The notes under the pieces: generated by a model | Database searches by the model: none | Told to the model about the DNA's origin: nothing | Seen by the model: the letters and a program-made list of their open reading frames with translations, nothing else | Shown here: positions 10,985 through 23,172 of the stretch, one piece after another | Layout: each line of letters begins with the position of its first letter | Position numbering within the stretch: the stretch's first letter is position 1 | Origin: Glandiceps talaboti | Lineage: Eukaryota; Hemichordata; Enteropneusta; Spengelidae | NCBI RefSeq assembly: GCF_964340395.1 | Contig: NC_135552.1 | Coordinates: 7,938,494-7,998,493, forward strand | DNA length: 60,000 nucleotides | Direction of reading: 5' to 3' | Made by a program: the position numbers and the translations under genes

Positions 10985-13900
10985 CAAATATTGGGGAATA
11001 ATATCTAATTGTAGTATTGTACTTCCTATGGTATATTCAACCATCACCAGTAGAACTCAAACCTGATATTCAGTGTACTAAACAATTCAATAATGTCATT
11101 AATTGAAAGTATTAATTACTAAAATGTTGAGGAAACTCCTAAACCACCTACCGTCTAACAATGACAGAAGACAGTTTTTCCAGTCATGAAAGAGTCATGT
11201 CGATATTATACTAGAGTAGTTTAATCATGAATTTATGCAAGTGTAAATTTTCACCTGAGTGAAAAAACTTAAAACTCATTTTGTACTACTTTTGTAAAAT
11301 AACTCACCTTTCAACCCAACTTTTTTATTTTTATTTCAAACCATTATTAATGTGTATTGAATGATTACCATGACATTTTTTGAGAAGTTATTTTCTAACC
11401 TCATGCGGTCACTGATTTGATATAGTAGGAGTGGTAATTACGTTGTCAGCACAATGTTCTTGATAATTCTTGTATTAATAATTGTGATATATATATTATA
11501 TAATAATGTATTTACAATGTTATCTTGCCAACAACAGAATGCCATAGTTAGAATAAAGTAGTGCATTGCAAAATATGAAAATAGATATTTCCATGCAATA
11601 ACCATATCATATTGGTAAACTTTGCTGCATATTTTAAGTATAAAATTTTCTATCCACAAAAAAAAATGAATATTTGCTGGATGTAATATTAATAAAATTG
11701 GTCACAACAATAATAATTATTAAACTTAAATTTAGTGAATATTAATAAAAAAAAATTACGATTACCATAAATGGTAGATTAAAACAATAACTAATATTTC
11801 ATTATGTTAAAGTTATTTTTAAAAAAATAATTAAATGTAATATCAATAAAGTTATTTAAATCTAAGATATTCCAGGAAACTGTATGAAGCCCTTGACTAA
11901 TACACATGGAATGCTGTACGGAAAATAATAATATATAGTTAATTGTTATTACTTCCTTGTCATCAGAATTCAAGTAATTTCAGAAATTCACTGATATGGT
12001 CACCTGTCTGTGCAGTGTCCTGACATTCTATTGTTGTAGCAGAAGAAAGAGGGAGCAGTCAGGGATGGGGGGGGGGGATATGTCTTGTTCGGTAGGGTCA
12101 GACTGAATATATTACACCCTTCTATAAGACCTACAGACCTGGTTAATCGAATAATTCCAACCACTGCTGGGTAAGTTTGAATCTTTGACTGTTAAGTTGT
12201 AAGAATCAAAGCTAATTGCTCAAACAACCACCAAGTATTAAACACTGAAATTAATATCCCACCATATACATGTAGATTGATATTAACTTTCATAATAGGA
12301 CATGTATTAACAGATCTTCAAGATTAAATGTTTACAAGTTCAAACACTGTATATTATTAAATTGTACGTAAAAATAACAAGTACTCTTCGCTAAATTCTT
12401 TAATGGTAAAATATATATCACAATGTGACAAGAATATAATCACATATAGAAACCATATGAAACACTAATTTTCCCCACAAAGAATTTTTGCCAAAGGTCA
12501 AAAATCAAAAGTAGTTGTCACTCTTTGTAAAGTAGCGTAATATATTTACATACAAGTCAATATTACAACTAGACTTATCATGTATATACTTTTGATCTGG
12601 CTAAAGGAAAGGTCAAGGGTCAACTTGTAATTTATTTTGTAATGTAAATTATACATGTAGCAAGGTGCATATACTGGCTACCTAAGGGTTACTGGAGTAT
12701 TATGACATTTGAAAAATGTTTTTATTAAAAGTTAATTTCTTTAATTTATTTGTTTTTGCGTTCATAAATTTGTTAATGTAAGACAGTGTTAGACTGTAAA
12801 ATATTGATGCTGCAATAATATTTATTGAATTATACTAAAACATATACAGATTGAATACTGTAGAACCACCAGTGACATCATTGTCCAGTTTATTGCAATG
12901 TTTACCCACAACCTAAGATACAAGTGAATTATTAAACTTAAAATTTCAGGAGATGATGGTATTACTTTGTGGGACAGAAGTTGAACTGTGTCTGAAATGT
13001 TAACTTTGGCATTATCAACTCAATGTGATTACAGTGTGGTATTGAATCAGTATCAAAATTATTTTAACAACGTACGGCACCTTTATTACTTATCATATTT
13101 TTGATGTTGCTGGTGATATAAGGTTTTTATAGCACAGTCTTCCATGACATTTGAACAGTACTTCTAAGCTTTATCATATTTCCTATGTCAAGTCTTTGTT
13201 ATTCATGATTTACAAGACAACATTGAAGCTGAATTAGCTGTTATTGAAATATTTCTATTTCACCATTTTCATACCTTGTGTGTCAAGATTATACATGTAT
13301 GTTGTACATGTCAGAGGTAGAACAGGTCTCACTTACAGTAAAGAGTATAACATTTCTGGTCATGTTATGGGTATAAGTAATGTCTACTACTTCCTTAGTG
13401 TCTAACACACACTGTAGTACATCCTCACTCATTGGCCTTTATTTCCCTTAAAGAGAATCCCAATGAGGGCTGAATGAATGACATAATATGTATTACATTC
13501 TAATGCAAACCCAATTTCAACTACTTAGCACAAATAAAATGTATATATATTGTATAATAAATCCACTTTTCTACATTCTTGGCCGTTGAACTTTTACTGA
13601 TCTATATTGAATTTCCTGTTGTGCTGTCTTAATGTATATTGCATATTGCCTAGAGGTGACTATTCATGTGGCTTTGTGCAGTGGAATGAACCAAATAGCT
13701 CTGACTTAGTATGTTGTGAACCATACAAATCTTTTTTAATAACATCATCAGTCTCAGCTATTACGGCTTACTAGTTGCTGGTTCTCGTAAATTCATAGAA
13801 GGGTGGAATTATTTGAAAGTTATTTATATTTGAAATGGCTTTTTTGAGTGATTGTGCAATGAAGAATTTCTGTACAGCTCATTTGACTGATTGAGTAATT

Positions 13901-14167
13901 GTATCCATTGATCAACACTCCAACTCACAACTGACTTTCAATCTTTTTTTTTAAATTGTGTAGTTTTTGTGATTTTGTAAAGTGAAATGCAAGATAAGTG
14001 AGTTCTAAATATATGGAATACCGTACTAGAATTGTATAATAATATTTTTAAATCAGGAATCTAGATTTTACCTTCATCAAAGTTCCGCATGCCCACCTTC
14101 ATCGTTTCCACATCTTGAGAAGCAATTTACATATGATTATGAATATTTTATACATGAATAATTACAC

Positions 14168-14500
14168 TTAAAGTGGCCGTATAGTCTGACATTTTGGATT
14201 TTTAATCAATAAAAACAACTTTACCATATTTTCCTACTTTGAAAAAATAAATGAGTGCATGTTTGAACTCAATAAATTACAAAGAGGAAAAAAGTGTGTA
14301 AAACATTTGGTGTATATACAGTAACAAAAGATTTTACTCTTAACTTCTTTTGAATATTTTGTGTGATTTATTGAAATGTAGGCAAGACCTTGGTATACAT
14401 TATGTTGTTTCGGATTTTCCATGTAGAATAACATGTACAGTTATTTTATGAATTAAAAATAATTAAAAATATCAAATTGTAATCTATATGACCGCTTTAA
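14168..14500. mobile_element. Foldback/MITE element, AAAGTGGCC family, copy 2
   Basis: Diverged second copy of the element at 1591-1964. The left end TTAAAGTGGCCGTATAG is mirrored by CTATATGACCGCTTTAA. The interior keeps TTGGATTTTTAAT, TTTTCCTACTT, AACTCAATAAATTAC and GTGTGTAAAACATTTG in the same order as copy 1. Mismatches between arms are more numerous than in copy 1, so it is probably an older insertion. Confidence 0.75.
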
Positions 14501-14808
14501 ATAATTGTTGTAAATATATCTCCTTTATGGCACAGTTTATATTAACTTTACAAGTACAAATGTTTTGTAAGAATATTTTAGCTGAAGAGCGTGAATGATT
14601 CCAAAACATATTTTATGGGAATCAGAAAATTAAAGGGAAATTTAAAATATGTTGGTGTTTACTTCAATAGATTAGTGTGTGTACGATGTCTTGTCTTTAG
14701 TCAAGGGTAAAGAAAGAAATCCATACCATATTAAAAAAAAACACTGTTGCAATTATCAACACATGCATTATGTTTCATTTCCAACAGTCAGTGTTGACTA
14801 CTCAGAAG

Positions 14809-15052
14809 CTTGTGACAGGTATATCATGTAAAAAGTAATTAAATGAAATGAACTTGTGACAGGTATATTATGTAAAAGTAATTAAAATGAAATGAACTTG
14901 TGACAGGTGTATGATGTAAAAAGTAATTAAATGAAATGAACTTGTGACAGGTATATTATGTAATGAAATGAACTTGTGACAGGTATATTATGTAAAAGTA
15001 ATTAAAATGAAATGAACTTGTGACAGGTATATGGTAATTAAATGAAATGAAA
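14809..15052. repeat. 44-bp minisatellite, six units
   Basis: The unit begins CTTGTGACAGGTATATTATG and continues with TAAAAAGTAATTAAATGAAA plus TGAA. Starts at 14809, 14853, 14897, 14941, 14973 and 15017 give spacings of 44, 44, 44, 32 and 44. One unit has therefore lost 12 bp. Confidence 0.92.
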
Positions 15053-15461
15053 CTGTATTAGATTGAATCACATTTATAAGTCAGCAACTTTACTTTCATC
15101 ATATTTTCATCTAGTGTGTGTTCGTTAAAGATTTCCATGTGCTGTGTTTTTCATTTCCTGTTTAGTAAGAACTTTGGTGTGTTTTTTTGTTTCATTATCA
15201 TACTAGGTTTTCACTTGAGCTTTTCCTTTCATATTCAAAATAGAATAACAGTTCTTTTCATCTCTTGTTTGATATTTGTCATTTCACAAAATACTTTGAT
15301 ATTTGTCATTTCACAAAATACTTGTATCATTTTTTAAGTTGCATTAAAGCTTTCCATTAGCTTTTTATTTGACAGCAGCTTTTATTGTCTTTCAAGATTT
15401 CCAACAAAAATCATGAACATGTCATTTTGGCATGAGGAAAAAATGGGGAGGTTGTGTCCTG

Positions 15462-15462
15462 G

Positions 15463-15511
<49 letters not shown>

Positions 15512-15542
15512 GTCTCTGTCTCTCTGTCTCTGTCTCTCTGTC
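15462..15542. repeat. (TCTG)n microsatellite
   Basis: CTGT tetranucleotide repeat passing into interrupted CTCTGT units. Confidence 0.95.
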
Positions 15543-15927
15543 AGTTTGTTTTTGTGTGATTGGTTTCAGTTAGGACACTTTAATAAATGATATTTTAAAA
15601 TATAACAGGTATTACATCATCAATGGTTCAGAATTTCACCTAATTTTGTGGATTTGTTAATAATATGACACATGGGTAATATTTGGATATATATCACCAA
15701 TATGTAGCCAAGATTTACAGTTAGAGTTGCCAAATCGTGTGGATATTGTAATGATACCATAACACGTACTATATCTTAAATGTGATGAGTATGGCATGTA
15801 TATTGCCTATTTTGTACAACTAATAATGTTTATCAATATTAGAGATGTATCATTTACAATTACTCAAACTTCCATACATTGCATTTGGCAGACACATTTA
15901 TTATGTTATGACACATGTCATATAGAA

Positions 15928-15995
15928 TCTATATATAATACGATGTCATGTCATGTCATCTCATATCATATACAATATATATATATTTCATTATA

Positions 15996-16079
<84 letters not shown>

Positions 16080-16230
16080 ATCATATCTCATATAGCATAT
16101 ATCTTATCATATATAAAATATATATAGTTCATATCTTATATCTTATCATATATCACATTATATCTCATCATATCATATCATATCATATATCATATCATAT
16201 ATCATATCATATCATATCATATCACATAAT
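15928..16230. repeat. Compound (CATGT/CATAT)n and (AT)n repeat block
   Basis: Starts with CATGT-type pentanucleotides, passes through a long (AT)n stretch (about 15990-16080) and returns to pentanucleotide ATATC arrays up to about 16225. The 94- and 109-codon open frames here are repeat artefacts. Confidence 0.93.
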
Positions 16231-16488
16231 GACTTTGGACTACACCTTAGTTAATTGTAGAATTAATCAAAAAATGAAATAAATGAGGTATCCTGTGTCT
16301 GTGAACACTAAATTCGCCAGTGCACTGAATACCTACAGCTCCCTCTCTTCATATAAAACAAACCCTTTATAATCAACTTATCAATTTCAGAGACATTTTT
16401 TATATAGAATGGATAGAACAAATTAGCTTTTAGTGAAATTCATTAATATTCATTAGCCGAATTTGCATATTAACGACCACTTATAGTT

Positions 16489-16537
16489 GTATGTATGTAT
16501 GTATGTATGTATGTATGTATGTATGTATGTATGTATG

Positions 16538-16617
<80 letters not shown>

Positions 16618-16631
16618 TAGATTGATTGATT

Positions 16632-16672
<41 letters not shown>
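16489..16672. repeat. Compound (GTAT)n-(AT)n-(GATA)n microsatellite
   Basis: Three successive blocks: GTAT tetranucleotides (16489-16540), (AT)n (16541-16613) and GATT/GATA tetranucleotides (16617-16672). Confidence 0.95.
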
Positions 16673-16673
<1 letters not shown>

Positions 16674-16674
<1 letters not shown>

Positions 16675-16740
16675 GTCAGCTACCTTGAAGGCTCAAGTAT
16701 GAGTCGAGTTTCAATGACTTTCCTTCAAGGCAGTTGACGC
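16674..16740. repeat. Short inverted repeat next to the (GATA)n array
   Basis: GTCAGCTACCTTGAAGG near 16675 is mirrored by CCTTCAAGGCAGTTGAC ending near 16738, with one indel or mismatch and a loop of about 30 bp. It could be the end of a small foldback element. Confidence 0.6.
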
Positions 16741-16748
16741 TAAGATAG

Positions 16749-16880
16749 ATATTGTAGAGGAGGCTATCAGGCTAAAAAATGTAAACATGTACCAAGAAGG
16801 TCAATTCAGGCAAAATAACGAAGGTAAAATAGCAATGAACGATTAGCCGATATCTACATAGGATTTTAATCAGATTGAGT
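16749..16880 (+). mobile_element. MITE, CAATCTGATTAAAATCC family, partial copy
   Basis: Matches the right two-thirds of the complete element at 47961-48158. It shares TGTAGAGG, GGTCAATTCA, GGTAAAATA, the terminal GATTAGCCGATATCTACATA and GGATTTTAATCAGATTG. The left terminal repeat is missing, so the copy is truncated on the side facing the (GATA)n array. Confidence 0.75.
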
Positions 16881-18157
16881 CGCTGGTAGCAATTCCTAGC
16901 ACAAAATAAATATTAAATAAAAAAATTACATTGTTTTGCATGAATTGATCAACATATCCAAAGAAAACTTAAATACCTTTAGATGGTTAAACTAACAAGA
17001 TACTGCTGTGGTTGATCATTATATTTGTCATCCCCCAAGGTTATTTCAATATCATGCTTACCAGCAATTGTAGTGACGAGTTAATCATAAGACAAGAATA
17101 ACAACGAAATAAGAATACTTTAGTAATATCTAAAAATTTTAGGATTATAGATTTCCATCAATTATGTAAGAAGTAAAACGGAATACTTCGATCAGATTCC
17201 AAACGTCGTCCTATGCTTTCTCATAGTCTGTTTCTTTTAGATAAGTCATTTTTTAAAATGAAAAGTGATCGATGTGTACTTCTATTTCATTACTCTGTCG
17301 TCACTGGTGTATTAACAGAGTAAGACACAAGGCCATTGGCCAACCAAGGCAAACTGAACTTCGACATCCCCCCCCTATTACATTTACTGAAGAAAAGGAT
17401 CGATACACAGTATTAAAACTTCGAAGGACATTGTGTCAACGGACTTATTTATACAACCCCCATGGGAAACAAGTACAGGTGAACAATCTAGATATCCAGT
17501 CGTTATAAACTGACTAATGTGCTACGTAATGAACCGGAAATAACTCTTAATGTATTGATTTAAATGTAGTCAATCAGTTCCATGTATATCTCCCTTAGCG
17601 TACACTTTCTCTCCACCGTTTATGTTAGAACGTAGGTGACGAAGTCCTAACGTAAATTACAGACGTAGGTGATGGCATGTTAGATAAAAATCTAAATCAG
17701 TTTGCTCAAATTTTTTCCGGTCTATCGATCTTAAAGAACTCCATTCTGAGATGATTACGTTAGTTTTTAAAGTGGACACCACCTCACAAATTTGTCATTT
17801 AATTAGATTGACCCGATATGACGTGACAGAAAAGGAATGCCAAAACCCATTAGTTCTCGGCTTATAAACCTAGTATGTGTTTGCAATTTCATGCTCTCTC
17901 CATATCACATCCATCGTCGTAAACCACAGCCCCTTTTACGGCACCGTCCAAGACATACCACCAAAGGGTTGCTTCAGCAGACATATGTGCTCTGGCTTGT
18001 GAGAATTCATCACATCTAACAACTAGTACTAGTATTACCAACGATGTCTAACACCATAATATATTTTTATCTTACAGATATTATATATTTGTGATAATAT
18101 TATTATCGAGGAATGGCGAAAATATTTATATCAAATCAAACCGTTTTTCCTAATTAA
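16881..18157. other. Unassigned intergenic stretch
   Basis: Non-repetitive AT-rich sequence with a few open frames of 60-78 codons lacking any recognisable feature. No gene is supported. Confidence 0.5.
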
Positions 18158-18341
18158 TATAATATAATATAATATAATATAATATAATATAATATAATAT
18201 AATATAATATAATATAATATAATATAATATAATATAATATGATATAATATAATATAATGTAATACAATACAATACAATACAATACAAAACAATACAATAC
18301 AATATAATATAATGTAATGTAATATAATAATATATAAATAT

Positions 18342-18420
<79 letters not shown>

Positions 18421-18490
18421 ATGCACACACACGTGCGCGCGCGCACACACACACATTCACACGCACACAGACAGACACATACACACAGTG
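18158..18490. repeat. Compound (AATAT)n-(AATAC)n-(AT)n-(CA/CG)n repeat block
   Basis: AATAT pentanucleotides (18158-18264), then AATAC units (to about 18302), AATAT/AATGT variants, (AT)n (18345-18417), and CACACGTGCGCGCGCGCA then CA repeats. The alternating purine-pyrimidine end (CA/CG) has Z-DNA potential. Confidence 0.95.
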
Positions 18491-18989
18491 ACATACATTG
18501 TTATTTTAACAATTTTCAGTGAATATATTGCGGTAGTTTGATCGAAAAATGATTCATAGATTCATAGACTTTAGGCTTCTGGCCTCTACCGTCAGCTCTG
18601 TGCTAACTTAGTCATGAGGTTCTGTGTACTACATTCTCTATATAATACAGTGAAGTTTCAATAGTTTTTTCACTAGTTGGCCAAAAGTTTAATCGTGCAA
18701 AAAAAAATAGTGAGGTCGGCGTATTTTGTTCGCAATCGTTGAGCAATAATTATATTTTGAATCGAGGTGAGATACTAATCAGTTTGTTATGACGTAATCG
18801 TACTCGAAGACATTCTTGATACTGAATTTAAATGCATAATATTGTATAGCCCGATTGCTCAGTTAACCTTTAACTTTTTTAATACATCAAACATAGAGCC
18901 AATGGCGTTGTTGCACAACTGTACAGTTTTTAAAAATGTTTATCCACGTGCAGATCCATACTAGGTATAGGTGTTCATTTGCTGAATGA

Positions 18990-19330
18990 TCATCAAGTTA
19001 CTTATCCAGCCCTGTTATTATCTTTGCAATATACGTTATCATTTGGCTGTTGCTATGGGTGTGGTCTTGATGCTAGGTATATTTGCATACATGTTTTGTA
19101 TGTTTATTCCTTTGTTTATTAATCCCTGTTGTTATCTTTGTGAAAGACACCAACGTTTGGCTGTTGCTATGGGCTTGATTATGGTCGCTAGAGATATTTG
19201 CATACATTTTTAAAAAATGTTTACTCACTTGACTACCAGCTGATGTTGTTATTTTATTATAATATACTGTCATTTGGTTGTTGCTAAGGGCATGGTCATG
19301 GTTGCTAGGGTCAATTGTGTCAAAATATTT
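18990..19330 (+). repeat. Diverged tandem repeat, TTTGGCTGTTGCTATGGG unit
   Basis: Three imperfect units carry, in order, CCCTGTTRTTATCTTTG, TTTGGCTGTTGCTATGGG, GGTCKTGATGCTAG-like and ATATTTGCATACAT. The TTTGG(C/T)TGTTGCTA landmark recurs near 19042, 19157 and 19273, a period of about 115 bp. Confidence 0.75.
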
Positions 19331-19960
19331 TGAAGCAAATCTGCAGAATAACACTTCTAGAAACAGCTCACCAAATTTAAGTTTCATTGACCAAGTACTT
19401 TTTGAGATACATGTATAAGTTTTTGACCAAAATTCACATTTTTACACCTAATTTGCATATCGCTGATGAGATCATTATATATTTAATATTTCTTCATTTA
19501 TACACCCCAGATGCATCCCCATTAAATACCAGCCCAATCTGCTCAGTAGTTTTGGAACTAAAGATTTATCGACCAAACCGACAGATTTTTAGCCCTAATT
19601 TACAAATTACTGATGGAATCATCATGTCATGAATAGATGAATAGATCGTAATTTACACATCCAAAAGAACGTTCCCACCAAATTTCAGACCAATCTGACA
19701 AGCAGTTTTTGAGTTTAATTTTTTTGACCAAAAATGACATTTTTGACCCAAATCACATACCTGTGATGCGATCATTTTGCTTTGAACAATTTCCCAACTA
19801 GACACCAAAAGTGATGTCCCCACCAAATACCAAGGCGTCCACCCCCCCCACGCACACATATAGATAGACAGACAGACGGACAGACACCACACCATGCCTA
19901 TAGCACTACTTAACCGTATCAGTCCAGTTCTGAATACAAACATCACAGCATGTCTAGCCG
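19331..19960 (+). repeat. Diverged repeat with CACCAAATTTCAGACCAATCTG landmarks and (CAGA)n end
   Basis: Directly follows the 115-bp units. Landmarks such as TTTTGACCAAAA, CACATTTTTACACC/GACATTTTTGACCC, GATGAGATCAT/GATGGAATCAT/GATGCGATCAT and ACCAGCCCAATCTG/CAGACCAATCTG recur two or three times in the same order. This looks like a tandem array with units of 150-170 bp. It ends in a short CAGACAGACGGACAGACA tract followed by CACCACACCATGCC. Together the two arrays look like one composite dispersed repeat. Confidence 0.6.
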
Positions 19961-21885
19961 CCGTTACTTCATATACACTTCAAACGTTACACGACAATCT
20001 TCTTCTTATCGTTGTCTGACCTACAACACGCTGCTGGGAGACACAGCGATACCATGGAAATAAATTCAGTTACTAATTCAACTAATTTGAACGGCGCCAG
20101 CGTTTCTTTATATTGAGACTATAAGACTTTATGAGATACAAAGACAAACTCTCCGAGTCACAAATCCTTCAAAAATTGAGATTTTTTTTTTTACAATGAC
20201 CCTTTTGATGTTATGATTGCAATTATACATGTCTGCAGGGCTTTTACAGTATAGGTGAATTAATCGTTATCGCCGCGGGCATTTTAATGTCACTTTTGCA
20301 ATTTTCATCTCGTTCAAAATTGTTGGAATCTAATGTTGTAACAATGTAGAGGTACTAGACGTAATATGGATGATTGAGTAATGCAAAAGACTGCATTTTA
20401 TATAAAACAGGGGAAAAAGGATTTGAAAATGTATGCGTGTTGGCAGGGAGGGATGTAAGTCCCTTAGCTATTGGGGATCGTATTAGGTTTACAAGTTGAT
20501 TTCAAAGGACGGTACTCACGATGATGATGTTACTGAAACGAAGACATATACAGTTGTACTTGGGGAAATGAAATCAATTTGATCGATGACTTGCAAAGGC
20601 TGCAAAATTAAATTGAAATTTAACAGAACTCTGTAATATTGCTTTCTATGATACGAACATTTTATAATGTCTCACTTTCGTTGATATTTTTAGGACAACG
20701 TTTTGCCCACGAATTATTAGTCAATCGACTAATTTCGCAAATCACATGCATTACATAGCTGGCAGCAGTTTACCTGAAATGTGATGCAGCGCCCTCTACG
20801 ATTCATTATAGGGAATGAACTCTTTATCATTAACTGGATGTCTCTTTGGGCATGATATTATGAATTTGTTGTTTATGGTACACTGAAATGGACAAAGACA
20901 AAGTCAATACAGTTGTAACTCCGGGACAAGATTAATTTGAAACTCCATGACAAGATTTAGTGTGATCAATCCTCTACGTTCTAAACAAGCAACCTTGTGA
21001 CATTGTCCATGCCCGGGTTGTTATTATTAATCACCGTGATGGGTCATTCATTCACCTTTGCTTTGATTAATCGCACAAACTGTCCATATAGACGCTAGGT
21101 TATTTGCTTTGGAGGTGTTACTGACCACTGATTAATGCATTTCTATACAAACCACACTATTTAGCGGTCGACATAACTGTCAAATTCGAACCGTGGAGAA
21201 GAACGAACTTTGACACATATAAACTAGACAGTCGTACACGGTCATATGACAAACTATTGAATTTGACCTTGTTTATTGTACTAGGAGAACATCAACATTA
21301 CAAGAATTCATAACAAATCGTGGGTTTGAAACATTTGTTTACTAATTTGGACATTGGTATGTCTTTTATTAGACTTGATATGTCATTACACGTAAACTGT
21401 AAACTAGATTATTAGTTTACATTCCCACGCCAGGCACAGGTGTTAGAAGAATCTCTAACTACGACAGTGACGTGCCCAATACGTCATCGCCAGGCAGATG
21501 TATCACACAGTAAATTATACACATCATGTTTGATAAAATAATGAGAATATGACGGAGTTCTTCTTTAATAGGGTTTTCTAGATCTTATTTCGTTGTCTTA
21601 CGATCCTTGACCTCACTGACAGATACCAATTAACTTCTCAACGTATTATTCCTAACTATATCAGAAGCTATATACATATACATGCCTATATAGTACATGT
21701 CTACCTCAAAGTGCATGAGCTTCTATATGTAACCTAAATGTCAAACTTGATTTCTTCGAAAGAAAACGCAATAAATTATGATTAATGTTGAAGACAAACT
21801 TGTCAAATCAATGTTTAAAGTGAAAGACCGCTACTCGTTGACTGTATCACTAAGACATAACGACGAATTCCATCAATGTTCTATA
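19961..21885. other. Unassigned intergenic stretch
   Basis: Mostly unique AT-rich DNA. I see no gene, RNA or clear repeat in these 1.9 kb. Confidence 0.5.
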
Positions 21886-22228
21886 GCCCATTTCATATTA
21901 ATGTTCACTGGCTCTGTTTGCATACAACCACGCAGTAACCAATAAAAAACTGCTCGTGCTACGTAGCAAGACTAAATGAATACAGTTTCTTGCTACTTTT
22001 TTTCTTAAATGAAACTAAGCAGTGTGCCACCATGCAGACATCAATTGCAGACATCGTCACAACAGTGGCGCCCCCCTGTGTCTGCGTCTAATTGCAGTTA
22101 TCTCATTTAGACAAATGTAGCAAGAAATGTCCACTTTGTTATCAAAAAGTATAGAATATGCAGTATCTGATTGGTTTCTGTGGGGGTTGTATAAAACACA
22201 GCCAATGAACACTAACATGAATAGTGTT
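21886..22228. mobile_element. MITE, GTTCACTGCCTCTGTTTGATAC family, copy 1
   Basis: Terminal inverted repeats of about 55-60 bp: ATGTTCACTGGCTCTGTTTG, then ACAACCACGCAGTAACCAAT on the left, mirrored on the right by ATTGGTTTCTGTGGGGGTTG, then ACACAGCCAATGAACAC and TAACATGAA. A second nested pair lies inside: TTTCTTGCTAC on the left against GTAGCAAGAAAT, and TCATTTAGACAAA on the right. The interior AATTGCAGACATC and TGTCTGCGTCTAATTGCA also pair. A diverged second copy is at 49633-49968. Confidence 0.85.
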
Positions 22229-22867
22229 GTATAAAGGCGCATTTTATGCAAACCTGAACTGGCGATTACTGGTTACTACTTACGAGTAGTGCTTACAATC
22301 TCGCCGTTTCGAACATTTTCACTCAGCCCTGCTATGAAGACTGATCGCAAATACCCCCATCTCTCAAAAGTTGACCCCAGAATGATGAATGGTGAGTGTT
22401 TGCATAAATCTCTGCATGTGTGTATTACGTGGGGATCAATTCAACGCTTGTAAAGTAAGGCTGATGTTATACAAAGATACCGTTTGTTAAAAATGATATA
22501 ACTGAACACCTCTAAAAGCAACGATTAGAAATATATTATGTACATCTGTCAAATATGTCGAAGATCGTTAAATAAAGTAAAACATATCTTTGTCTTTTTA
22601 TTCTCATCGTCATTTTTTTTCCGTCATTTTTTATCCCGAGGCTGGATTTTAAGTAATACAATCAAATAATTGTGATCAAATGCATTATGAAACTACTGAC
22701 TATAAATGGCCTTGTTTGACCTCTAGCAGCAACAGTCCACAATGAACACCAATCTACCAGTTTTTACCATATTGAATTACATACACGTAATATATCAGTG
22801 ACGCAAAGAAAGTATCGAAGTTATACATAATTGATAAATTTAGGTACTTAGTCATTTCATTAAGACA

Positions 22868-22869
<2 letters not shown>

Positions 22870-22903
<34 letters not shown>

Positions 22904-23172
22904 AGACAAACAAACAAACAAACAAACAAACATAAAAACAACAACAAACAAATAAATAAATAAAAACAACAAACACATCCATTCACAAACACACATACGC
23001 ACACACACACACACACACTCTCTCTCACACACACACACACACCAAACAAACAAACAAACAAACAAACAAACAAACAAACAAACATAAAAAACAACAAACA
23101 CATCCATTCACAAACACACATACGTACGTACACACAAATACAGGCACATACGCACGTACGTACGCACGTGTA
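22870..23172. repeat. Compound (CA)n, (CAAA)n and CT microsatellite, duplicated block
   Basis: Two similar modules, each with (CA)n, then CAAACAAACAAACA, then AAAACAACAAACACATCC, ATTCACAAACACACATACG. The landmark AACACATCCATTCACAAAC occurs near 22972 and 23097, so the block is a roughly 125-bp tandem duplication of a compound microsatellite. Confidence 0.9.

Larger units (their letters stand above)
9526..14167. other. Region downstream of the aldo/keto reductase gene, no gene seen
   Basis: AT-rich sequence holding the 3' UTR (polyadenylation site not determined; ATTAAA variants occur, for example near 10082 and 10558). It also holds a 22-bp minisatellite, one small foldback element and a G10-type run near 12067. 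No ORF here has recognisable protein features. Confidence 0.55.

Noticed and set aside
14809-15052. CRISPR-like regular repeats
   Set aside because: Units are contiguous with no unique spacers, and the genome is an animal's with introns; it is a minisatellite.
19458-19500. CTGATGAGATCAT as a hammerhead core
   Set aside because: The CTGATGA box is present but no GAAA box or closing stems follow.
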